Origin: Cuniculiplasma sp052315315
Lineage (GTDB): Archaea; Thermoplasmatota; Thermoplasmata; Thermoplasmatales; Thermoplasmataceae
Length of the DNA stretch: 44,434 bases
Reading direction: 5' to 3'
Assembly: GCA_052315315.1 (NCBI GenBank)
Contig: JBLSDE010000010.1
Coordinates: 1 to 44,434 of the forward strand
A program made the position numbers and the translations under genes. Below the pieces are notes generated by a model. That model was not told where the DNA came from. It was given only the letters and a program-made list of their open reading frames with translations, and searched no databases. Position 1 is the stretch's first letter; the number at the start of each line of letters is the position of its first letter. Positions 32,457 through 41,376 of the stretch are shown here, piece after piece.

Positions 32457-34820
32457 TTAGATTGCGTAATGCCTGAATATTGCACCTTTTAGCCTGTCCA
32501 GCATTACCATCCACAGGAATGATATTACAAGTACTGCAATGATGTATACCAGTGGAACTGGTGTAACCAGAATACCCTGTGATGTGATTATTGTTATTAC
32601 AATTATATCCATTATGGATGCAGTGAGGAGATATTTTGAGGGCCTGGACTTCCAGAATGCCCTTCTTTCCCTGACCATATATACTGTGAACTGTCCCGAA
32701 AATACAAGCATTGCAAAAATATATGTCTGTATCTCCTCATGGTTCAGTCCAAATCTCAATCCTGTCCACAGTAAAAAGAAGCTTTCAATTACTATGAGAA
32801 GGGCAAGTGAGACAGAGGAGCCCACAAGAGATTTCACATTCCATTGCTCGGGCTTTTTGGAGAAACCTACATTATCAGTGGAAATGGACATTGTCACGAA
32901 ATCGTTGGCAAAGAGCAAGAGTATAATGTCAAAGGGTGTGGTCACGAAAAAACCTACCAGAAAGAATGACGTGGTCAAAAAGATGGCCACCTGAACTGTC
33001 TTGATTATCTTGTTCAAGGTGTAAGTTAACATCCTCTGAAATATCTTCCTTCCATCTACCACAGCGGAAACAATGTCCTCAAGTCCTTCATGAGTCAGCA
33101 CCAGGCTTGCTGAAGCCTTTGCAACGTCTGTGGCATTTGACACAGCTATTCCAACCTCGGCCTGTTTCAGTGCAGGAGCATCGTTAACTCCATCTCCGGT
33201 CATTCCGGTAATGTGCTTTTCGTTCTGGAGTTCCTTCACTATATTGTATTTGTCCTCCGGATAGACCTCCGCAACAATGTCGCATTGGTCAATGTTTTTC
33301 CTCCTCTCCCTGATGTCTGCCATGGTACAGCTTTCTGTTCCTATGGAAACTTCCCTACCTATTTCACTTCCTATTGCAGAGGAGTCTCCTGTGATCATTC
33401 TGGGCCTGATGCCCATTGCCTTAAGTTCCTTTATAAATTTCTCGGAATCAGATCTTGGGGGATCATACAGAGGGATCAATCCAAGGAAGGTTTTCTCTTT
33501 TTCACCAATTTTTGCGACACCAAGAGTTCTGAATCCCTTGCTTCCAAGTTCCTTTACACGGTCAAGTATTTCACCCTTATTCTCAACATTGCACATACCA
33601 ACAATGATCTGTGGGGCGCCTTTCATTATGAGATACTCACCTGAATCGGTTTCTATCTTTGCCTCCGTTCTCTTTATGGCCGGATCAAAGGGTACAAACT
33701 CCTTTCTTGTTACATTGGGAACAAGAAACCCATGTTTTTTTGTATAATCTATAACTGCAATATCTATGGCATCAAGCGTAGATGCATCGGAAGCCATCAT
33801 TGCGTAAAACATCAGGTCGTTCTCTGTTGAATTATAAAGAACCGGCTCGCTGACCGAGAGTCGATTTTCCGTTATTGTTCCGGTTTTATCCAGACAAAGA
33901 GTATCCATGGAAGCAGCGTCTTCAACTGCGGTCAATTTAGTAACAAGAACTCCCCTCTTGGACAGATCCAAAGCACCAATTGCCATGGCCATTGTGAAAG
34001 TTGCTGGAAGGGCAACTGGTACTGATGCAATTAGGACGACCAGAGAGAATGGTATAACATCAGAAAGGCTGACATGTATGTAAAGGGAATAAACCAGAAG
34101 AATCCCAATTAGTGCAAGATCCATGACAACGAGGTATTTTACAATATTCAGAATCAGGGCTTCAAGATGGGATTTTGCACCTGCAATATTAACAAGCTGA
34201 GCAGTTTTTCCAAAGACAGTTGAGGATCCTGTTGCTATTATTATTCCTGTTGCTTCCCCCCTTTTCAAAATGGAGCTTGAATAGAGTATATCGCCTGGAA
34301 TTTTTTTCACAGGCAGAGATTCACCTGTTAGCATTGATTGATCAGATTGGGATTCCCCGCTGATAATTCTCATATCTGCCGGAATTATATCTCCCATTCT
34401 GACGTGAACTATATCTCCAGGAACCAGTTTTGACGCATCAATATTCTTCCAGTTTCCATTTCTCAGGACCCTGGCCGACACACTTACTCTCTTTTTCAGA
34501 ATTTCGATGGCATCCTGAGCCTTTAATTCCTGAACATAACTGACAATGGCGTTGAAAACAAGAAGAAAGAGAATCACATACATATCCAAATATTTTCCAA
34601 AGAAATAGGTGAGAATCACCGTAAGTTCAAGCATCCAGGGTACCGGGGCCCAGAACTTTAGAATGAATTTTATAAGAGGATTTACCTTTTTTTCTGTAAT
34701 CAAATTGGGTCCAAATTTTTTTATCCTTTCCGCCGCTTCCTCGTCACTTATCCCACTGGGATTTGAATTCAAACGCTTTATTGTCTCTTCAATAGGTTCA
34801 TCCTGTTTTCCAGGTTCCAT
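32457..34820 (-). CDS. Plasma-membrane-type H+-translocating P-type ATPase (P3A)
   Basis: 787 residues with the complete P-type ATPase plan: actuator loop 'TGES' (165-168), 'PVALPA' in M4 (about 268-273), phosphorylation site 'DKTGTIT' (Asp311), 'KGAPQ' nucleotide-binding element (about 400), and hinge 'TGDGVNDAP' (541-549). M6 has 'ANDFVTMSISTDNV', which fits the N-D of PMA1-type proton pumps. Length and PVALP fit P3A rather than heavy-metal or Ca2+ pumps. It probably expels protons, useful for an acidophile. A TATA-like sequence lies about 25 nt upstream. The short N-terminus and ~10 membrane helices are complete. Confidence 0.93.
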   Translation of the reverse strand: MEPGKQDEPIEETIKRLNSNPSGISDEEAAERIKKFGPNLITEKKVNPLIKFILKFWAPVPWMLELTVILTYFFGKYLDMYVILFLLVFNAIVSYVQELKAQDAIEILKKRVSVSARVLRNGNWKNIDASKLVPGDIVHVRMGDIIPADMRIISGESQSDQSMLTGESLPVKKIPGDILYSSSILKRGEATGIIIATGSSTVFGKTAQLVNIAGAKSHLEALILNIVKYLVVMDLALIGILLVYSLYIHVSLSDVIPFSLVVLIASVPVALPATFTMAMAIGALDLSKRGVLVTKLTAVEDAASMDTLCLDKTGTITENRLSVSEPVLYNSTENDLMFYAMMASDASTLDAIDIAVIDYTKKHGFLVPNVTRKEFVPFDPAIKRTEAKIETDSGEYLIMKGAPQIIVGMCNVENKGEILDRVKELGSKGFRTLGVAKIGEKEKTFLGLIPLYDPPRSDSEKFIKELKAMGIRPRMITGDSSAIGSEIGREVSIGTESCTMADIRERRKNIDQCDIVAEVYPEDKYNIVKELQNEKHITGMTGDGVNDAPALKQAEVGIAVSNATDVAKASASLVLTHEGLEDIVSAVVDGRKIFQRMLTYTLNKIIKTVQVAIFLTTSFFLVGFFVTTPFDIILLLFANDFVTMSISTDNVGFSKKPEQWNVKSLVGSSVSLALLIVIESFFLLWTGLRFGLNHEEIQTYIFAMLVFSGQFTVYMVRERRAFWKSRPSKYLLTASIMDIIVITIITSQGILVTPVPLVYIIAVLVISFLWMVMLDRLKGAIFRHYAI

Positions 34821-34835
34821 ACTTTTCAGTAAGAC

Positions 34836-34850
34836 TTAATAGAATAAAAA
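34836..34850 (-). promoter_or_regulatory. TATA-like box for the H+-ATPase gene
   Basis: On the minus strand TTTTTATTCTATTAA is centred about 24 nt before the ATG at 34820. The 234-nt divergent gap to top6B otherwise holds no recognised gene. Confidence 0.4.
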
Positions 34851-35027
34851 AAGCCAAGCAAATATGTAACCCTTTCCAAATATTCTTTCTATCTGATTAT
34901 GCAAAGGATTACCATGATGGTTGAAGAAATCATCTTCTGATCGTTCCAGAGAAATCATGGCGTTTTCCGTGGAATTAAGGAAATTTCAGCGATGGAAAAA
35001 TGACAAATGTATGACAATATGAAAAAC

Positions 35028-35037
35028 GCTTTAAAGG
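35028..35037 (+). promoter_or_regulatory. TATA-like box for the topoisomerase VI operon
   Basis: GCTTTAAAGG is centred about 23 nt before the ATG at 35055. An ATG at 35045 is out of frame and soon stops. A weak GAAGG lies just before the start. Confidence 0.35.
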
Positions 35038-35054
35038 AGAAAACATGAAGGATC

Positions 35055-36902
35055 ATGGCTTCTAAACCGAAAAGAGAGGAGTATAAGCAGGTATCCGTTT
35101 CTGAATTCTTTGAAAAGAACAGGCACATCCTTGGTTTTGATTCTGCTCAAAAATCTCTCTTTATGATTGTGAAGGAGGCGGTGGATAATTCCCTTGATGC
35201 CTGTGAGGAGAGGGGAATACTGCCCGATATTTCAGTAACTATAGAGAAAAGAACAGGCGATATTTTCAAATTAACAATAATTGATAACGGTCCCGGTATA
35301 GAGAGAACTGTTGTTCCAAGGGTTTTTGGTCAGTTGCTTTATGGTTCAAGGTTTCACGTTCTCAGGCAGACAAGGGGACAACAGGGTCTTGGAATCACGG
35401 CTTCAATTCTTTACGGTCAGAGTACCTCCGGAGAGCCCTGTGAGATTATTACCAAGAGGGAGCAGGATGAAGTCGCCTTTCATTTCATTTTTGGGATAGA
35501 TGTGAGGACAAACACGGCAGATCTTAAACTGGAGGAACCAGTAATATGGGACCGGGTTTCAGGGACTTCCATATCAATCACCGCAAAGGGTAGATATGTA
35601 ACGGGAAAGCAGTCCATAATGGAATATCTGAAGGAAGTTGCAGTTGTAAATCCAAATGCAAGAATTCATTTCACTGATCCAGATGGAAAGAGCATAGTAT
35701 TTGAAAGATCGATCGAGGAACCTGCGAAACCATCAAAGGCAACAAAGCCACACCCATACGGTATTGAGCTTGGAGAACTTCTGTCTCTCTGTCAGATCAC
35801 TGAGGGCGAAACTATACTGAAGATGCTGGCATCAGAATTCTCCAGAGTAAGTGAGAATTCTGCATCAGAAATACTGGAAAAGGCAGGGGTGAATCCTGAG
35901 ACAAAGCCGAAGGAGATAACAAAGGAACAGGCCAGTTCCATAATGGAAGCCATCTCACAGACAAAGCTTATGCCCCCTACAGCTGAATCACTTTCTCCAA
36001 TCTCAGAGCAGTTCATCAGACTGGGAATGCTTTCAGTGTACGGTGAGGAGAGACCTGCATTCTTTGGAAAGCCTGTGTCTGGAAAGGTAAGAATTTACAA
36101 GGGAAATCCATTTTCTGTGGAAGTTGGCATGGTCTACGGTGGGGACCTCCCTTCAGATCAGCCGGTGAGGATTGTACGTTATGCAAACAAGGTTCCGCTT
36201 CTTTTTCAACCCGGATCATGTGCAATCACACAGGCAGTTTCCGATATAGACTGGAGGCAGCTGGGGTTTGATCAGAAGCAGGGTAAGGGGGTTCCCTACG
36301 GTCCGGCAATAATTCTTGTTCACGTCCATGGACCAAGAATTCCATACATATCCGAGTCTAAGGAGGCCATAGCACCAATCGATGAAATAATGGATGAAAT
36401 AAAGAATGTTATACGGGTCGAAGTAAGGCAACTGAGGAAATTTAACAGCAGAGCAGAGAGGAACAAGAAAATAGGGGAGAAATTCAATCTTGTTAGTGTT
36501 GTGGTTCCTGAAATTGCAAAGAAAAGTGCAGAGATACTTTCTAAGGAGGTACCGGACTGTAAAATGGTTATAAGCAGGATTGCCAATGTGGTCTTCATAA
36601 GAGAGGATGTGGTGAAGGATGGGGAAAGAAAAATTTCCCGCACATCAGTGGTGAATTATACCATGGAAAATATATCCATGAATCTGAAAATAGTCTATCC
36701 CTTTGGTGAAAAGGATATTGAGATAAGGGATCTGAATCCATCAGATGTTTATAAATACGATGAAGACCTGGAAAAGATATCAGGTGGTTACTCAGGGGCA
36801 GAGTACTATTTTACGGGAATAAATCCGGTATATGTTCAGGGGGCTGAGGAATTGCCCGCAGACTGGGGACTTAGGGGGGTGGAAACATATGAGGAGCAGT
36901 GA
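35055..36902 (+). CDS. top6B: DNA topoisomerase VI subunit B
   Basis: 615 residues. The ATPase subunit of the type IIB topoisomerase. GHKL ATP-binding motifs: 'KEAVDNSLDAC' (40-50, N box), 'DNGPGIE' (77-83), 'GQQGLGITAS' (108-117). The middle has an H2TH-like part, and the transducer domain contains the switch-lysine region 'FGKPVSGKVRIYKG'. Together with subunit A it passes one DNA duplex through another and relaxes supercoils. The subunit A gene follows with a 14-nt overlap. Confidence 0.97.
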   Translation: MASKPKREEYKQVSVSEFFEKNRHILGFDSAQKSLFMIVKEAVDNSLDACEERGILPDISVTIEKRTGDIFKLTIIDNGPGIERTVVPRVFGQLLYGSRFHVLRQTRGQQGLGITASILYGQSTSGEPCEIITKREQDEVAFHFIFGIDVRTNTADLKLEEPVIWDRVSGTSISITAKGRYVTGKQSIMEYLKEVAVVNPNARIHFTDPDGKSIVFERSIEEPAKPSKATKPHPYGIELGELLSLCQITEGETILKMLASEFSRVSENSASEILEKAGVNPETKPKEITKEQASSIMEAISQTKLMPPTAESLSPISEQFIRLGMLSVYGEERPAFFGKPVSGKVRIYKGNPFSVEVGMVYGGDLPSDQPVRIVRYANKVPLLFQPGSCAITQAVSDIDWRQLGFDQKQGKGVPYGPAIILVHVHGPRIPYISESKEAIAPIDEIMDEIKNVIRVEVRQLRKFNSRAERNKKIGEKFNLVSVVVPEIAKKSAEILSKEVPDCKMVISRIANVVFIREDVVKDGERKISRTSVVNYTMENISMNLKIVYPFGEKDIEIRDLNPSDVYKYDEDLEKISGGYSGAEYYFTGINPVYVQGAEELPADWGLRGVETYEEQ

Positions 36903-37971
36903 TAACACAGAAGAATCTCTAAGGGATTTTGCAAGACAGATATATGATGCAATCAGCAGAGGGGAAATTCCGGAAATAAGGTTAAAATCCAGGACAAGGG
37001 AAAACATTGTCCTTGATAATCTTCTTGGGGTCTGGAAGTATGGTGAACAGGAAGTTGTCAGATCGGCCAGAAAGATGGATGGCGCACAGTTCATGGCAAA
37101 ATCGCTGTACACAATTCAGTTTATAATGGAAATGCTTAAGGAGTCAAAGTCGTCCACACTCAGAGAAATGTACTACATATCAGAGGGGTGGAAAGATTAT
37201 AAATTTACTGCACAGGATGAATCCAATCTCCTGGTGGAAGATCTGGAAGTGATAACTGAACTCCTCAGGGAGGATTTTCACCTCAGGCCCGAGGAAAATG
37301 GTGCGAGCATAATCGGAAACATAACAATAGAGGAGAAGAACAGAAAGAACGAATTCAAGAGGATAAATTGCAGGGATGACGTTGGAGATGCAGGATACAC
37401 AATACCATACAATGTGGAATCCGAAAAACTAAGACTGATCTCCCATGATGCAGACATGATTGTTGCTCTGGAAACGGGAGGTATGTTTGACAGATTGGTG
37501 GAAAATAAATTTGATGAGGATTTCAGGGCAATTCTTGTTCACCTGAAAGGCCAGCCTGCAAGGAGTACAAGAAGGCTTCTGAAAAGGATGAATGAGGAGA
37601 TGGGCCTTCCTGTCTATATATTCACCGATGGTGATCCATGGTCTTTTCGAATATACGCTTCCATTGCCTACGGAGCAATAAAGACTGCCCATATTTCTCA
37701 CTGGCTTGCAGTTCCCACTGCTGAGTTTGTGGGAATTACTGCCAGTGATATATTAACCTATGACCTTCCAACGGATAAACTGAACGACAAGGATATAGGT
37801 GCTCTCAATGCAGAATTGCAGGATCCAAGATTCAATACGGAATTCTGGAAATCTGAGATAGAAACAATGCTGAAGATTAATCAGAAGGCTGAACAGCAGG
37901 CCCTGGCAAAATACGGTCTTAATTTTGTGACAGAAACCTATCTTCCAGAAAAGTTGAATCTAAAGTCATAG
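36889..37971 (+). CDS. top6A: DNA topoisomerase VI subunit A (Spo11-like)
   Basis: 360 residues from ATG 36889. The DNA-cleaving subunit, related to eukaryotic Spo11. The winged-helix domain has 'LREMYYISEGW' with the active-site tyrosine (about Tyr96), and the Toprim domain has 'ALETGGMFDRL' (metal-binding Glu) and 'FTDGDPWSFRIYA' (the D-x-D pair). An earlier Met at 36832 would need a 71-nt overlap and adds non-conserved residues. Overlaps top6B by 14 nt. Confidence 0.97.
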   Translation: MRSSDNTEESLRDFARQIYDAISRGEIPEIRLKSRTRENIVLDNLLGVWKYGEQEVVRSARKMDGAQFMAKSLYTIQFIMEMLKESKSSTLREMYYISEGWKDYKFTAQDESNLLVEDLEVITELLREDFHLRPEENGASIIGNITIEEKNRKNEFKRINCRDDVGDAGYTIPYNVESEKLRLISHDADMIVALETGGMFDRLVENKFDEDFRAILVHLKGQPARSTRRLLKRMNEEMGLPVYIFTDGDPWSFRIYASIAYGAIKTAHISHWLAVPTAEFVGITASDILTYDLPTDKLNDKDIGALNAELQDPRFNTEFWKSEIETMLKINQKAEQQALAKYGLNFVTETYLPEKLNLKS

Positions 37972-37980
37972 GTGATGTTT

Positions 37981-38787
37981 ATGGATAATAAGATAAAATT
38001 TAAAATTGTTCAGTGGAAGTCCGGAAGCATTTTGAAAAATAATCTGGATTTCATAACAGCTAAAATAAATGAAACTGAGAAAAACACCATAATAATTTTT
38101 CCAGAGTATTCAATGCTTTATCCGGATTATTCAAATCCTGAGGCATTTATGAGCAGTGCCCAAAGCTATGATGATTCCTTTATAGGAACAATAAGCGAGG
38201 CCGCCTCCAATCAATCCGTGGACGTAATTATCAATTTTGTGGAAAAAAATTACGGTAAACCCCTCAACACATCCCTTCACATAAACAGTTCCGGGAGAAT
38301 ATCGGGAAGGTACTCTAAGATTCATCTATTCGATTCCTACGGTTTCAGTGAATCCAGACTCTATGAAAGAGGAAATAAAATACCTGAACCATTTTTGATC
38401 CATGGAAAAGTTCCCACCGCAATGGAAATATGTTACGATATAAGATTTCCCGAAATCAGTCGTCTCTACTCTTTGCAGGGTGCTTATATTCTCATAGTTC
38501 AGGCAGGATTTTACAGGGGTCATCTTAAATATGAAACATGGGCAACACTTTTAAGAGCAAGAGCCATGGAAAATGGAATTTTTGTCCTTGCTGCAGATCA
38601 GTGCGGGGAGGATTTTATTGGTCATTCAATGGTGGTGGACCCCTACGGACAGATACTAATGGAATTGGACGAAGATGCTGGAGACCTGCAGGGAGAAATA
38701 GACCTTTCAAAGGTGGATGATTACAGAGATTCCGTTCCGGTAATAAGACAAAGAAGAATTGATCTTTACGATGTCCACGGGTTATGA
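37981..38787 (+). CDS. Nitrilase-superfamily amidohydrolase
   Basis: 268 residues from ATG 37981, chosen because GGTGAT ends 4 nt before it. The catalytic triad of the carbon-nitrogen hydrolase family can be seen: Glu in 'IIFPEYSML' (about 42), Lys in 'YSKIHLFD' (about 109), Cys in 'MEICYDIRFPE' (about 145). The end 'GHSMVVDPYGQILMEL' is also typical. It most resembles omega-amidase/NIT-like branches, but the substrate is not readable. It starts 9 nt after top6A and shares its transcript; there is no functional link that I can support. Confidence 0.88.
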   Translation: MDNKIKFKIVQWKSGSILKNNLDFITAKINETEKNTIIIFPEYSMLYPDYSNPEAFMSSAQSYDDSFIGTISEAASNQSVDVIINFVEKNYGKPLNTSLHINSSGRISGRYSKIHLFDSYGFSESRLYERGNKIPEPFLIHGKVPTAMEICYDIRFPEISRLYSLQGAYILIVQAGFYRGHLKYETWATLLRARAMENGIFVLAADQCGEDFIGHSMVVDPYGQILMELDEDAGDLQGEIDLSKVDDYRDSVPVIRQRRIDLYDVHGL

Positions 38788-38791
38788 TAAA

Positions 38792-39532
38792 TCATTGAAT
38801 CAAAATCTCAAGAATCTTACGAAATGAATCGACATCGGGCACACTATATCTGGCAATGGTCTTTCCTGTGCCCACATGGATAGTCAGGCATTCTCTGCAC
38901 TCATTAAAGGCCATTTCGTCTGTTCCTTCATCGCCGGCAATCATGCATGGCATGCTATTTCTGAACTTTCTAATGGCATCGCCTTTGTTTACTCCCGGTA
39001 TCTTTAATTCCAAGACATTTTTTCCTCTGTACAGATCCATATGGTGCATCTTAGCAATATCTTCCACCCTCCCTGTAATTTCATCCCTTATGGCTGCATC
39101 CACAAGTCCAAGGTGAAACAAGATTCCAGAAGATTTATCATAAACTCTCAACCCTTTGTACTGGTATTCTAGATGCATTTCGGAAATTTCTTTCATCCTA
39201 TCAGCATAATGATAAAATCCTGGAACCAGAGGGATTTCCCTGCCATTCATATAGGAAACTGCTCCGTGCATCCCTATGAAGTTAAGGTCCAGGCCTATGA
39301 ATTTTCTAAGTTCTGATATCTGTCTCCCGGAAACTATGAAAAGTTCATAATTTTTTGAAATATCAGATAGCAATTTTTTTAGTTTTTCATCGGCATAGCA
39401 CTCTTCCGGATTGATAACTATTGGCACAAGGGTACCATCATAATCCAGAAATATCTGGGAACCATGAATAATCTCACTCCTTATTCTCTCACTTACTGTT
39501 TTATAGTATCCAGAACCTTCCTCATCCACCAT
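38792..39532 (-). CDS. otsB: Trehalose-6-phosphate phosphatase
   Basis: 246 residues, HAD superfamily. 'IFLDYDGTLVPI' (about 27-38; Asp nucleophile and acid/base), 'VSGR' (about 65), 'PGVNKGDAIR' (about 178-187) and 'IAGDEGTDEMAF' (about 196-207) are the HAD motifs in trehalose-phosphatase form. It removes phosphate from trehalose 6-phosphate. It has a ~25-residue N-terminal stretch before the first motif. The ATG lies inside the 3' end of otsA, overlap 40 nt, which suggests translational coupling. Three nt separate its end from the convergent amidase gene. Confidence 0.94.
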   Translation of the reverse strand: MVDEEGSGYYKTVSERIRSEIIHGSQIFLDYDGTLVPIVINPEECYADEKLKKLLSDISKNYELFIVSGRQISELRKFIGLDLNFIGMHGAVSYMNGREIPLVPGFYHYADRMKEISEMHLEYQYKGLRVYDKSSGILFHLGLVDAAIRDEITGRVEDIAKMHHMDLYRGKNVLELKIPGVNKGDAIRKFRNSMPCMIAGDEGTDEMAFNECRECLTIHVGTGKTIARYSVPDVDSFRKILEILIQ

Positions 39533-40809
39533 GAACCATCGTGCCTTTTAGCAAATTCCTTCATTGTCTTTAGCCTTAATTCTATTTCGTCGTTATTCAT
39601 TTCCATTGCCTTCTTTATCTTCTCAGCCACATCGTCTCCTGAATTAGGATTCGTAAGAATGGCACCCTTCAGATATCTTGACACTCCTGCAAATTCAGAA
39701 ATGATTAGAATTCCCTTCTCCGTTGTGCTGATATATTCCTCAGCCACAAGATTGAGACCATCTATGAGCGGTGTAATAAGAGCAATATCTGCCCATTTGT
39801 AGTAGTTATGCAGCTGTGATGATGAAACCTTCCTGTACATGTATATTATGGGAGTCCAGTGTATATTCCCATAAAGACCGTTAATTCTCCCTATGTTCAT
39901 CTCAAGTTCATCCTTGAGCATATCGTAGTCTCTCACCCCTGATCTGCTAGGGGTAACAATCATGATGAAAACGAACTTCTCCTTCATTTCAGGATATTTC
40001 TTCATAAGGGTTTCTATGGAATTCACCCTCTGCACAAGACCCTTGGTGTAATCCAGTCTGTCAATGGAAAAGATTATCTTTTCCTGATGGAATGGTTTTT
40101 TCTTCACTCTCTGAATTCCTGATGCAAAATATTTGTAATTTATTCCCAATGGTATTGTGTGAATTCGTTTTTCCAGATCCTTATCCTTTCCAATTACCCT
40201 GTAGTATGAATCTCTGAAATTTTTTCCGTATGTATCAGTATGGAAAGTTATGGAATCGGCAGTGGATATGCTCTTTACGATATCGTTTCTTTCAGGGAGT
40301 ATGGAATAGAAACCACTGGACACCCAGGGAATGTGCCATGTAAATATTATTCTATTACCGATTCCCTGGTCCCTCAGAAATCCAGGTACAAGGGACAGCT
40401 GATAATCATGTATCCATATGACATCATCACTTTTTATAACCTTGACAATCTGTTCACTGAATTTTCTGTTTACCTGTCTGTAATAATGATAAGCCCTTGA
40501 ATCGTGGTATATCTTCTCCCTGAAATAATGGAAGAGTGGCCAAAGTGTGCTGTTACTGTAATCATCATAATATCCCTTCTTTTCCTTTTGGTCAAGTATT
40601 ATTCTGTGTATCTTATATTTACCATTATCTTCATTCAGGAACTGACTGTCAAGAGATCCATCACCCCAGCATATCCATTCTCCACCATTTTTTTCAAGCA
40701 CATTCTTAAGTCCTGTGGCAACTCCGCCAACATTATCCCTCCTCACGGCGCCATTTCTTCCCCTGTCATAAGAATATGGCCCACGGCTAGTTACCATTAT
40801 CACATTCAT
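39493..40809 (-). CDS. otsA: Trehalose-6-phosphate synthase (GT20)
   Basis: 438 residues from ATG 40809. Makes trehalose 6-phosphate from a nucleotide-glucose and glucose 6-phosphate. 'VTSRGPY' start, 'WGDGSLDSQ', 'IWIHDYQLSLVPGFLRD' (about 130-146), 'FTWHIPWVSSGFYSILP' (about 154-170), 'IDRLDYTKGLVQR' (about 252-264, K and R that bind the donor phosphate) and 'DGLNLVAEEY' (about 350-359). The start is supported by a TATA-like box 26 nt upstream; a longer frame adding 13 residues is rejected. Confidence 0.95.
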   Translation of the reverse strand: MNVIMVTSRGPYSYDRGRNGAVRRDNVGGVATGLKNVLEKNGGEWICWGDGSLDSQFLNEDNGKYKIHRIILDQKEKKGYYDDYSNSTLWPLFHYFREKIYHDSRAYHYYRQVNRKFSEQIVKVIKSDDVIWIHDYQLSLVPGFLRDQGIGNRIIFTWHIPWVSSGFYSILPERNDIVKSISTADSITFHTDTYGKNFRDSYYRVIGKDKDLEKRIHTIPLGINYKYFASGIQRVKKKPFHQEKIIFSIDRLDYTKGLVQRVNSIETLMKKYPEMKEKFVFIMIVTPSRSGVRDYDMLKDELEMNIGRINGLYGNIHWTPIIYMYRKVSSSQLHNYYKWADIALITPLIDGLNLVAEEYISTTEKGILIISEFAGVSRYLKGAILTNPNSGDDVAEKIKKAMEMNNDEIELRLKTMKEFAKRHDGSWWMRKVLDTIKQ

Positions 40810-40829
40810 GCATATACATGCCTTGATAC

Positions 40830-40840
40830 ATATATAATAA
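40830..40840 (-). promoter_or_regulatory. TATA-like box for otsAB
   Basis: On the minus strand TTATTATATAT is centred 26 nt before the ATG at 40809. The ~320 nt between this site and the transporter operon are very AT-rich and hold no recognised gene. Confidence 0.5.
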
Positions 40841-41133
40841 TTCCACAATTCCCATATTCTTCAAATTATGAGGATAAATACTTACATTGGAAATTATCCT
40901 TTAAAGAATCCAAATCTTTTAATTTCACTCTACCAAATTATTTAAGAGTTACTTTATTCCCTTAGAGATTATTTTTCTTCCAATATCATACAATGAAAAG
41001 GGCAATGGTCTCAATTAAAATTTACTGGATTTTAAATGAAGAAGGTATAAAAATTCATGAAATTACATTTTACACACATTAACTCTTATTTTATGAAAGA
41101 AATATTGTGTCTTAAACAAAATGTCTGGTAGAA

Positions 41134-41148
41134 AATGTTAAATATTAT
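41134..41148 (+). promoter_or_regulatory. TATA-like box for the symporter operon
   Basis: AATGTTAAATATTAT lies about 13-27 nt before the ATG at 41161; no ribosome binding site precedes the gene, consistent with a leaderless message. Confidence 0.4.
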
Positions 41149-41160
41149 ATATAGCTCTAC

Positions 41161-41376
41161 ATGCTAATGAATAGCATATTGAAGTTCATACTTCTAGTAT
41201 TGCCCTATGCGTTCATGGTTCTAGGTTTTAGCATTTACGATAGGGCTACACCATATCTGGGAGGGATGCCGTTCTTTTATTGGTATCAGATCCTGTGGAT
41301 ATTTCTGGCTGCCATTCTGACGTCTATTGTCTACTTTATAGAGAATAGGGAATCAAAGGGTAGGGTGAGTGCATGA
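41161..41376 (+). CDS. DUF3311 small membrane protein
   Basis: 71 residues with two hydrophobic helices (about 6-24 and 38-60) joined by 'YDRATPYLGGMPFFYWYQI', the recurrent DUF3311 motif: a short loop before the second helix with P-x-x-G-x-P-F/x-x-W-Y. Such proteins are regularly encoded directly before SSS-family symporters and may be an accessory subunit. It overlaps the symporter start by 4 nt (ATGA). The start could also be the Met two codons further on. Confidence 0.82.
   Translation: MLMNSILKFILLVLPYAFMVLGFSIYDRATPYLGGMPFFYWYQILWIFLAAILTSIVYFIENRESKGRVSA

Noticed and set aside
33213..33747. Two plus-strand frames of about 140-155 codons within the H+-ATPase gene
   Set aside because: Both are antisense to conserved ATPase domains; no independent evidence.
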